The notes beneath the pieces are model-generated. The model saw only the letters and a list, made by a program, of their open reading frames with translations. It made no database searches and was not told the origin of the DNA. A stretch of DNA of 64,000 nt from Paenibacillus turicensis (GTDB taxonomy: Bacteria; Bacillota; Bacilli; Paenibacillales; Paenibacillaceae): the NCBI RefSeq assembly GCF_017873435.1, contig NZ_JAGGKG010000013.1, positions 1 to 64,000 on the forward strand. Reading direction: 5' to 3'. Positions 7,263-13,736 of this stretch are shown piece by piece. How positions within the stretch are numbered: position 1 is the first letter of the stretch; each line of letters starts with the position of its first letter. The translations under genes and the position numbers were made by a program.

Positions 7263-8023
7263 AAAACATCCTGTTTTTTTGTAAAAAGGAGCTTTTAGAA
7301 TATTGGCGTACGAAAAAGCTACTTGTCCTATGGATTGCCTTTGCTGCGTTTGGCATCATGAGTCCTTTATTTGCTAAATTAATGCCTCAAATTTTAAAGG
7401 CAAGCTTTGGAGAAGCCTTGCCCATCGAATTACCTACTCCAACCTCGATTGATGCATGGACTCAATTTTATAAAAACATTTCACAGATTGGAATTTATCT
7501 GCTCATCATCATGTTTAGCGGCATCGTTAATCGGGAGATCAGTAAGGGGACACTCACTAATCTAGTAACAAAAGGTTTAAATCGTACCGTAGTTATTATT
7601 AGCAAATATTTTTTAATGTTGATATTATGGAGCCTTGTTATTGTAACTTCATTTGGGATTACGCTAGGCTACACTCAATATTATTTTCCAGACCAGCTTA
7701 GCCCCCATTTTTTTGCTGGTTTCCTGCTATTATGGTTATTTGGCTTGTTTATTAGCAGTGTAGTTGTGCTTAGCTCTACGGTTTTTAGCAGTATCTATAG
7801 TAGTTTATTTGGCGCGATTGGACTCATGATTTTATTGTATGTACTGAACCTATGGGAGAAGGTAGTTAAGTGGAATCCCATCTCATTAATGTCCGTAAAT
7901 ATGGCTGTTGTGCAAGGGCAAGAGTTATGGTCTGATTATGTGCCTGCCATTGTGATGAGTGGTTTAATTGCATTATTACTGCTGTGGATGGCAGTGGTTG
8001 TGCTGAAGAGGAAAAAGCTCTAG
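7259..8023 (+). CDS. ABC-2 type permease (YxlG-like)
   Basis: This 254-residue integral membrane protein has six predicted membrane spans (about residues 20-40, 75-95, 118-140, 155-180, 185-205 and 228-248). Its layout is that of NosY/YxlG ABC-2 permeases: a short cytoplasmic N-terminus (FFCKKELLEYWRTKK), a large loop after the first span, and the NREISKGT motif before the third. It pairs with the ATPase through an ATGA overlap, and GGAGG precedes the start. A degenerate copy of the last third of this gene lies at 9317-9534, so the locus was once duplicated. Confidence 0.88.
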   Translation: MKNILFFCKKELLEYWRTKKLLVLWIAFAAFGIMSPLFAKLMPQILKASFGEALPIELPTPTSIDAWTQFYKNISQIGIYLLIIMFSGIVNREISKGTLTNLVTKGLNRTVVIISKYFLMLILWSLVIVTSFGITLGYTQYYFPDQLSPHFFAGFLLLWLFGLFISSVVVLSSTVFSSIYSSLFGAIGLMILLYVLNLWEKVVKWNPISLMSVNMAVVQGQELWSDYVPAIVMSGLIALLLLWMAVVVLKRKKL

Positions 8024-8085
8024 AAAAGAAAATTGCATTTTGGGGTGTAGCATAGATAACGGTGTTTGCACTTCCAAAATCATTA

Positions 8086-8135
8086 GAAAGGAGACTACCT
8101 TTGGGCGATCCCTGATAGTCCCCTTTACTTTTTTC
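8086..8135 (+). terminator. Terminator of the XRE/ABC operon
   Basis: AAAGGAGACTA pairs with TAGTCCCCTTT across a loop, and the stem is followed by ACTTTTTT. A related hairpin beginning AAAGGAGACTCTACCTTTGG lies at 34203-34256. Confidence 0.75.
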
Positions 8136-8233
8136 ATAGCTAATTTAAGCAAAAATTTACTTTTGTAAAACAGTTACTAGATTAAATATATGTCTAAAAT
8201 TGATAAATTCACAAAATATAAATAAATCAAATC

Positions 8234-8941
8234 TTAATGTCTATGATATCTTGCACTGTGACCAATCTTAATAGAGCAACCACCTGCTGGTCCACTTTGG
8301 TTACAATAGCTATGTCCCCAACATACTGTACTTCTAATTAATGCCAAGTCACAATCACTATTTACAAAGTTAACCCATGCTCTAGGGTGAGATTTCTGGT
8401 AATGTACATCGTCACTAGCCGGGCCATTAAAACGATTGCAATGTACCCAATCCCCTGGATAATATTTTGATCCATAGTCCTTTAAAGGTGAAATTATAAA
8501 TTGCTCACTGTCCATATGATCAAAAAGCTCACCCATGTCAACTAAAAAGGTGACCGTTGGCTTTCCATCAATGATATCAACTGTAGCGGTTCTCATCAAA
8601 TGCTCATCTGTTGATACGGTTTTACCTTTATTAAGCATACTGTTAACACTTATAATTCCTGTCTCTTGCAGATCGTATTTCATTCCATCAACAAAAACTT
8701 CTCCATCTGTAAGAACAACTTCTCTAACTGCACCATCGTCTGTAATTTTCCATCCATTTGCAATATATTGTTCCTGTACTTCTTTTGAAAGAGTGTTAAT
8801 CGGGAAATCAATGACTTGCTTTGCCTTCACTACTAATTCATTTGGTGTCTCACTAGCTTGGGCAGTAATACCTCCAGAGCCTACTACAGTTAATCCTATT
8901 AATAAAGCTGCTAGAAAACATTTCATTAATTTCTTCAACAT
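8234..8941 (-). CDS. Secreted cysteine-rich protein, candidate antimicrobial or toxin precursor
   Basis: This 235-residue protein has a signal peptide (residues 1-29, cleavage after AQA). A middle region of about 120 residues is poor in Cys and His. The C-terminal part (about 150-235) holds Cys168, 197, 207, 213 and 222 and seven histidines, ending RYHRH. I do not recognise the family. The layout, with an export signal, a pro-like region and a compact Cys-rich end, resembles precursors of processed bacteriocins. It could equally be a secreted metal-binding or cell-wall protein. It lies 22 bases after a 54-residue membrane protein gene and shares its promoter. It is convergent with the ABC operon. 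The ATG is preceded by GGGGAG. Confidence 0.7.
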   Translation of the reverse strand: MLKKLMKCFLAALLIGLTVVGSGGITAQASETPNELVVKAKQVIDFPINTLSKEVQEQYIANGWKITDDGAVREVVLTDGEVFVDGMKYDLQETGIISVNSMLNKGKTVSTDEHLMRTATVDIIDGKPTVTFLVDMGELFDHMDSEQFIISPLKDYGSKYYPGDWVHCNRFNGPASDDVHYQKSHPRAWVNFVNSDCDLALIRSTVCWGHSYCNQSGPAGGCSIKIGHSARYHRH

Positions 8942-8963
8942 TTTACTCCCCTTTTTTTGTTTT

Positions 8964-9128
8964 TTATATGCTTTCCTTAGCTATGAAAACAAAATAAACA
9001 AAAACTGCAATTGCAACGATTAAAGCAACAATCCCAATATAACTGACAATTTTGTTACTTGCCTTTTTCCCAATAAAAATAAGAGCAATAGACAACAAAA
9101 GTAATAAAATGTAATAAAGTGAAAACAT
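8964..9128 (-). CDS. 54-aa two-helix membrane protein, candidate immunity protein
   Basis: This small gene encodes 54 residues: a short start, a hydrophobic helix (about 2-19), a positively charged loop (GKKASNK, about 20-26), a second hydrophobic helix (about 28-48) and the tail AKESI. AGGAGG stands directly before the ATG, and the extended -10 element TGCTATAAT lies 52 bases upstream, so expression is likely. It precedes the secreted Cys-rich protein gene by 22 bases on the same strand. Tiny two-helix membrane proteins in this position are often bacteriocin immunity or toxin-modulating proteins. That role is inferred from size, topology and context only. Confidence 0.7.
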   Translation of the reverse strand: MFSLYYILLLLLSIALIFIGKKASNKIVSYIGIVALIVAIAVFVYFVFIAKESI

Positions 9129-9149
9129 ATTTTCCTCCTGAGTTTATTG

Positions 9150-9188
9150 GTTTGCAACGCAAACTTCCATGTTTTCCATATTATAGCA
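9150..9188 (-). promoter_or_regulatory. Promoter and palindrome for the small-membrane/Cys-rich pair
   Basis: On the minus strand, TGCTATAAT (TATAAT at 9180-9185) is a good extended -10; I see no clear -35. Downstream, GTTTGCGTTGCAAAC (9150-9164) is a perfect 6-bp inverted repeat with a 3-base centre, lying in the leader before the AGGAGG. It may be an operator or a small hairpin. Confidence 0.6.
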
Positions 9189-9316
9189 TGTAAAAATTGA
9201 TTTTGAGTAGATTTACTGTTTAGTCATAAATTATTCACTTAATGGGAATTAAATACAAATTATTGTATTAAATGTTAAAATACTCAACTCTACGATATTC
9301 CGCATTATTTACAGTG

Positions 9317-9534
9317 TCTATTTGGTGCTATTGGGCTAATGATTTATTGTATGTGCTAAACCTATGGGAGAAAGCAGTTCGTGCAATCCAATTTCATTAA
9401 TGTCCGTGAATGTGGGAGTGGTGAAGGGGCAAGAGGTATGGTCAGATTATTTACCTGCCATTGTGATAAGTGGTTTAATTACGCTATTACTGCTGTGGAT
9501 GGCAGTGGTTGTGCTGAAGAGGAAAAAGCTCTAG
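9317..9534 (+). pseudogene. Degenerate duplicate of the ABC permease 3' end
   Basis: This stretch aligns with the last 210 or so bases of the permease gene (about 7805-8023). Shared blocks include CCTATGGGAGAA, CATTAATGTCCGT, and the final 50 bases through the stop AAAAAGCTCTAG, which are nearly identical. It carries small indels that break the frame (for example one T lost in TGATTTATTG, and changed sequence after GAGAAAGCAGTT) and lacks any start, so it cannot make a permease. It is the remnant of a second transporter copy. Its terminal CTAG also supplies the stop codon of the phosphatidyltransferase gene on the other strand. Confidence 0.85.
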
Positions 9535-10103
9535 TTTGCCGTTTCATTTGTCGAAATCAAAAAAATGCTTTTCAAGTTAATGTTATAGCGACGAATTTTT
9601 AAAATTATTAACCACTCTTCTAGGGAAGATAGTAATGAAATTAAAATAACCGTATACAAGCTAGCTGTGGTTATAAAAGAACTTCCATATAACAAAATTG
9701 GATACAGCATAAATAATAAAAAACCTGAACATTTATTTAAGTAGGTGTGAATGACGGCAAACTGTTTAAACTTAATCTTGGTCAAAATAAAATTGAGTAA
9801 CCGTATTACAATAATGACCACTACGCTACAAATTATAAATAAATTCATAGGGATATGAAACGCTAGGGCATAGCAAAGTATACCAAAAAAGCAAAGGTCA
9901 GCAAGACTATCTAGCTTTGCACCTAGCTCTGTTTCACACTTTAACCCTCTTGCAAGTAAACCGTCAGCAAAATCACTCAACCCACACAATATATACAGTG
10001 CTAAAAACGGAGTTGAGTCCTTGATTAGAAATAACATAATCCCTGACAATATAATTCGAAGTACACAAAGGGCATTAGGAATATATTTGTAATCATTGTA
10101 CAT
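9531..10103 (-). CDS. CDP-alcohol phosphatidyltransferase family protein
   Basis: This 190-residue membrane enzyme moves a phosphatidyl group from a CDP-linked donor to an alcohol. The complete family motif D-G-x2-A-R-x8-G-x3-D-x3-D is present (D47, G48, A51, R52, G61, D65, D69). About six hydrophobic segments give a normal PgsA/PssA-like fold. The acceptor alcohol cannot be read from the sequence. It follows the flavodoxin gene by 53 bases and may share its MarR-controlled transcript. The last residues run to a stop inside the degenerate permease copy, so the natural C-terminus may have been altered by that rearrangement. Confidence 0.85.
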   Translation of the reverse strand: MYNDYKYIPNALCVLRIILSGIMLFLIKDSTPFLALYILCGLSDFADGLLARGLKCETELGAKLDSLADLCFFGILCYALAFHIPMNLFIICSVVVIIVIRLLNFILTKIKFKQFAVIHTYLNKCSGFLLFMLYPILLYGSSFITTASLYTVILISLLSSLEEWLIILKIRRYNINLKSIFLISTNETAN

Positions 10104-10156
10104 TCACAACCTACATCCTTTCCCTAAAATAACTGCAAGAGGTGTGTTAGTTATTT

Positions 10157-10693
10157 TTAGAGGTTTACAAGTACTTTATCTAACTGAGCAGAATCTGATG
10201 AGTCTAGTTTGTTCGTCTGTTCATATGCTGCAACGATATCCCTATCGTTATCACTAAGCTGATCAGCTGGGCTTTTTTTGGCCTTGCGATATAAAGCCTT
10301 GATTAGCATTTTATGCATAAATGACAATTTATCCACTTTAAGCTTGCCATGTAGGTGGTGAATCGCCTGCAATTTAAACTTAGATTTTTTGAGCATTTCG
10401 CTCACAAGCTTGTTAATATTTGAGGTATTATTTTCTCGGTTAGGATTGTAAACACCAACAATAACGAGGGTCAGTTTTACTTCACCAAGCTTATTATTTT
10501 CTTTCAAAAACTTATCTAAAGCATAAATTTTCCCCGCATACACAGGAGCTATAAAAATAATCTCATCATATTGTTTAATGTTGTCTTGAATTTCATTATA
10601 GGAGCATAACGGATAACCTTTCTCCTCTGCAATTTTAACTGCATATTCTCTACTCGTTCCGTAACGTGAAGCATACACAATCATTTTACTCAC
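10157..10693 (-). CDS. Flavodoxin-like protein (protoporphyrinogen-oxidase HemG type)
   Basis: This protein of about 178 residues has an N-terminal flavodoxin fold. The FMN phosphate-binding loop is YASRYGTSREYA, followed by IIFIAPVYAGKIY, the second flavin-contact region seen in HemG/flavodoxin_5 proteins. A basic C-terminal extension (KLSFMHKMLIKALYRKAKK) is shared with HemG-like members. It likely transfers electrons, but the partner is unknown. I prefer the GTG start at 10693: GGAGGG lies seven bases upstream of it, whereas the ATG at 10684 is too far from that signal. It overlaps the end of the MarR gene, so the two are coupled. Confidence 0.75.
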   Translation of the reverse strand: MSKMIVYASRYGTSREYAVKIAEEKGYPLCSYNEIQDNIKQYDEIIFIAPVYAGKIYALDKFLKENNKLGEVKLTLVIVGVYNPNRENNTSNINKLVSEMLKKSKFKLQAIHHLHGKLKVDKLSFMHKMLIKALYRKAKKSPADQLSDNDRDIVAAYEQTNKLDSSDSAQLDKVLVNL

Positions 10694-11177
10694 CACTTTT
10701 CCCTCCTTCGTTCTCTTCTCGTTCCACTCCTGCATATAATTTTGTGATTAACCCATAAAACAAATGAATTTCCTCATCTGAATAGTCGCTGAATATCGCG
10801 TTTAGTTTCTCAGTGTGAAGCGCAGAAATTTTATCAGCATAGTCCTCCGCCTTTTTGGTTAGTGAAAGTGACGTGTTTTTCTTATTTCCCACTTCATGAC
10901 TAATGGTGATAAAGCCTTTTTCTTCAAGCGATGTCGCTAACTTTTTAATGTTTTGCCGAGACGAGCCTAGTAACGTGCCTAAATGAGTAAGTGTTGTTTT
11001 TTCGTCTGAATATTTAATCATAGTTAACAACATAAATTGTTTTAAAGTAAGCACCTCATCGGTTTTATCAAAAATGGTTTGTAACCGATTTTGCAAAATC
11101 GAGATACTTGAAAAAATACCTCTAATTTCATTTTCTCTCTTCCCTGCAAATTCCTTAATCATATGATTGATTTCCAT
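10686..11177 (-). CDS. MarR-family transcriptional regulator
   Basis: This 163-residue winged-helix repressor has helices KQFMLLTMIKYSDEKTTLTHLGTLLGSSRQNIKKLATSLEEKGFI (about 47-90), then a wing (GNKKNTSLSLTKKAEDYADK) and a dimerising C-terminal helix, as in MarR/SlyA. The ATG is preceded by GGAGG. The gene is divergent from two membrane protein genes. The shared intergenic region holds two TAACTAGTTA-centred palindromes overlapping both promoters, so this protein most likely represses both directions. It is cotranscribed with a flavodoxin and a phosphatidyltransferase. The inducer is unknown. Confidence 0.88.
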   Translation of the reverse strand: MEINHMIKEFAGKRENEIRGIFSSISILQNRLQTIFDKTDEVLTLKQFMLLTMIKYSDEKTTLTHLGTLLGSSRQNIKKLATSLEEKGFITISHEVGNKKNTSLSLTKKAEDYADKISALHTEKLNAIFSDYSDEEIHLFYGLITKLYAGVEREENEGGKSGE

Positions 11178-11216
11178 TACAAATACCTCCGAACAGCATT
11201 CTTAATTGATATTTGC

Positions 11217-11263
11217 ATTATAGTAACTAGTTGCTATAATGTAAATAGGTAACTAGTTACTAA
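11217..11263. promoter_or_regulatory. Divergent promoters with two MarR-type operators
   Basis: Operator 1 is TAGTAACTAGTTGCTA (11221-11236); operator 2 contains the perfect palindrome GTAACTAGTTAC (11249-11260). The rightward extended -10 (TGCTATAAT, TATAAT at 11235-11240) lies between them. The leftward -10 (TATAAT read on minus, 11217-11222) overlaps operator 1. This is the expected layout for autoregulation plus control of the membrane protein genes. Confidence 0.75.
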
Positions 11264-11304
11264 ATTAAACAAACCCCAGTTATTAACAGAAGGGAATTGT
11301 AGTT

Positions 11305-12177
11305 ATGAATTTAAAAAGACTAAATAACATGATTGTTGGTTTGATCATCATTTTAGCCACAGTTACAGCTTTATTTGGAATTTTATCTAATCAATCTATT
11401 AATGAGCATGAGGTTGTTCGGACGATTTTTGGGGAATCCGTTACATTATACGGAAAAGGACTATATCACAACGAGTCCATTTCTATGGCCTCCCAAGTGA
11501 TCGCACAAGAGATGGTAACATTATTAGTGGTTGTTCCTTTGTTGTTCTACGCTTTAGTGCTTAAGAACGGAGGAAAAATCAAAGGCGAAATGTTACTAAC
11601 AGGTATATTAGGTTATACGCTTTATATGTACGCGACTTATTGTTTTGTTGCTGTATATAATAATTTCTTTTTAATTTATGTTGCGTTGATGTCCTTGTCC
11701 TTTTTTGGCTTCGTTATTAATATGTATCAGCTTTTTTCACAAAGAAACACAATTTATTTCTCTAAGCTTCCGAATAAATTTAATGGTTATTCTACCGTTG
11801 TTTTGGGCTTATTAATTTTATTTATGTGGTTAGGTAGATTGATTCCACCGTTAATTCAAGGAGGCGTACCTACTGGACTAGAGCATTACACCACATTTCC
11901 GATCCAAGCGCTTGATCTTGGAATTGTGGTTCCCGTCGCAATGATTGGAGGATTCGCATTCACTAAAAAACAAATATTAGGATATCTGTTAGTTCCCATC
12001 ATAACGATTAAGGGCATTACAATGCTGCTCGCGATTGACGCGATGATGATTGGAATGTTAAACAGTGGGGTTTCCGTGGATAGGGTAGAACTTGTTGTGT
12101 TTCCTTTATTTACGGTACTGTTTTGCTTTAATTTATATTTTGTAATGAAGAGTTTAAAAAAAGATAAAAGAAAATAA
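11305..12177 (+). CDS. Multi-pass membrane protein, paralogue 1
   Basis: This 290-residue protein has about eight predicted membrane spans and no motif I recognise. Near the N-terminus it has an extracellular-looking loop, 'GESVTLYGKGLYHNESISMASQVIAQE', before the second span. The next gene encodes a clear paralogue with the matching loop 'GQSVEIYGYGVYQHDSY'. Expression should be controlled by the divergent MarR through the operators at 11221-11260. A role in transport or sensing of a small toxic compound is possible from context but not shown. The start follows GAAGGGAA. Confidence 0.65.
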   Translation: MNLKRLNNMIVGLIIILATVTALFGILSNQSINEHEVVRTIFGESVTLYGKGLYHNESISMASQVIAQEMVTLLVVVPLLFYALVLKNGGKIKGEMLLTGILGYTLYMYATYCFVAVYNNFFLIYVALMSLSFFGFVINMYQLFSQRNTIYFSKLPNKFNGYSTVVLGLLILFMWLGRLIPPLIQGGVPTGLEHYTTFPIQALDLGIVVPVAMIGGFAFTKKQILGYLLVPIITIKGITMLLAIDAMMIGMLNSGVSVDRVELVVFPLFTVLFCFNLYFVMKSLKKDKRK

Positions 12178-12233
12178 AAAAGATAAACGTATGACCATTA
12201 ATTAAACTTTATTAATCATATAGGAGAACAAAC

Positions 12234-13133
12234 ATGGATAAAAAAAACCATTGGAATTGGATTCAGATCTCCGCAATTTTAATATTTATATTATTAGTCA
12301 CCATAACCCTCAGTGGAATATTTTCTTATTCTACACAACATAAATATGTTGTCACCAACTTATATGGACAGTCTGTTGAAATATATGGGTATGGCGTGTA
12401 TCAACACGATTCTTACTTTAAGGCTCCCATTTTAATTGGCTCCGATTGGGCAATGCTCTTAATGGTTGTTCCTCTAATTGGATATTATGTCATGAAGGGA
12501 ACCACAACTTTTCAATCAAAAACTAGCTTCTTTCCGATACTTGGCATCGTTTTGTATTACGCATTTAGTATTTCCTTTGGCGTAGCTTACAACCAGCTGC
12601 AGCTTGCTTACATCCTTTTAACAGCGGTGGCGTTTTTCACGCTCTTTTCATTGTTAATCAATATCATCGGGGAAACAAAGGATTACACCTGTAATTTTGA
12701 CATAAAAAGAGGGGAGCTAAGCTTCTTAATCGTTGCTGGAGTTGCTAATATTATCGCTTGGTTACCTGACATTTTAAGCTCATTATTTACAGGGCAACCC
12801 CTGATGCGAATTGAAATGTACACCACAGAAATTACGTATGTGCTGGATATGGGCATTATAAGTCCATTAGTATTTATTACAGTTTACTTGCTAGTTAAAA
12901 AGAAAAGTGTTCTTGCACTATTATTGTATCGCATGATTTTAGTTACTTTGAAAATTATAGGCTTCATGCTCCCCATCCAAACGGTGGTTCAGTTATTGGC
13001 AGGCATAGAAATTCCACTTCCTGAGTTGATTACCAAGGTGGTTTTATTTGTGATCTTAGCATGTATGGCAATTTATTTCGATCGGCGGAATAAGAAAAGG
13101 ATGGCGAAGGTGATTGCTGAAAATAAACTATAG
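12234..13133 (+). CDS. Multi-pass membrane protein, paralogue 2
   Basis: This 299-residue protein has about eight hydrophobic segments and the same architecture as the preceding gene. Shared features include the first span, the loop V-T-LYGQSVE-IYGYGVY, the span ending VVPLIGYY, and a late segment LDMGIISPLVFI that matches LDLGIVVPVAMI in the first copy. It lies 57 bases downstream with its own AGGAGA ribosome binding site, so the two probably form one transcript and may form a hetero-oligomer. No catalytic or transport signature is visible. Confidence 0.65.
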   Translation: MDKKNHWNWIQISAILIFILLVTITLSGIFSYSTQHKYVVTNLYGQSVEIYGYGVYQHDSYFKAPILIGSDWAMLLMVVPLIGYYVMKGTTTFQSKTSFFPILGIVLYYAFSISFGVAYNQLQLAYILLTAVAFFTLFSLLINIIGETKDYTCNFDIKRGELSFLIVAGVANIIAWLPDILSSLFTGQPLMRIEMYTTEITYVLDMGIISPLVFITVYLLVKKKSVLALLLYRMILVTLKIIGFMLPIQTVVQLLAGIEIPLPELITKVVLFVILACMAIYFDRRNKKRMAKVIAENKL

Positions 13134-13257
13134 CAACTTTTGTCTCAGTTACTTACAAAAACAGTTGTTGATATTAAGCTCAAAACATCTATACATACAA
13201 CAGCATTATTTCAAAAATTTAGCGCATATAGCGATGACCTTATTTCCAAATTAGTTT

Positions 13258-13296
13258 CCAATATGATATAGTTTCTAAATAGAAATTATATATTGG
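13258..13296 (+). promoter_or_regulatory. Nested palindromes before the MarR-UvrA2 pair
   Basis: An outer inverted repeat, CCAATAT (13258-13264) and ATATTGG (13290-13296), encloses an inner one, TTTCTA (13272-13277) and TAGAAA (13280-13285). The right outer arm overlaps the ribosome binding site TTGGAGGG. It is a likely autoregulatory operator for the MarR protein, or a leader hairpin that covers the ribosome binding site. Confidence 0.65.
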
Positions 13297-13307
13297 AGGG
13301 AATTATA

Positions 13308-13736
13308 ATGGACTTAAAGTCAGCTTTGATCGATTTACAATGTGAATTAGTCGCAGAACGAACCCTTGCCAATCCACAAAATATCTCTTGGATGCAATAT
13401 GATATTTTGTGTCAGCTTGAAAAACAAGAAATGCTTTTGCCCTCAAAGCTAAGTATCCTTCTAGGCACTTCACGTACTAAAATATCCAAGTCACTAAAAG
13501 ACTTAAAAGCCCTTGGCTATATTAAGCAATTACCAAACCAATCAGATGGCAGAGAGCTTTACACCTCAATCACCTCGGAAGGGCAGTTATTATTAAAAAA
13601 TATTTCAAATAAACATACAGCCCTTTACCAATCTGCAATGAGCACTTTAACTATGGATGAACAACAGGAATTCGCCCGATTAGCAGCTAAGTTTTCAGAG
13701 GGATTGAGAAAGGGGCGTATAGACTCCTATGAATGA
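13308..13736 (+). CDS. MarR-family regulator coupled to UvrA-like ATPase
   Basis: This 142-residue winged-helix regulator has a core at about residues 25-95 (WMQYDILCQLEKQEMLLPSKLSILLGTSRTKISKSLKDLKALGYI, then the wing QSDGRELYTSITSEGQLLL). The N-terminal and C-terminal helices would dimerise. A TTG 15 bases upstream is in frame, but the ATG at 13308 has GGAGGG seven bases before it and is the start. It overlaps the UvrA-like gene by eight bases, so the two are translationally coupled. The palindromes just upstream suggest autoregulation, probably relieved by a drug-like ligand. Confidence 0.85.
   Translation: MDLKSALIDLQCELVAERTLANPQNISWMQYDILCQLEKQEMLLPSKLSILLGTSRTKISKSLKDLKALGYIKQLPNQSDGRELYTSITSEGQLLLKNISNKHTALYQSAMSTLTMDEQQEFARLAAKFSEGLRKGRIDSYE

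Noticed and set aside
8535..9023. Plus-strand frame of 162 codons opposite the Cys-rich protein gene
   Set aside because: It is antisense to a gene with a good signal peptide and ribosome binding site, and shows no domain or start signal of its own.
9381..9602. Plus-strand open frame of 73 codons near the permease remnant
   Set aside because: It is a chance frame that runs through the decayed permease copy out of the original frame. It has no ribosome binding site and no recognisable domain.
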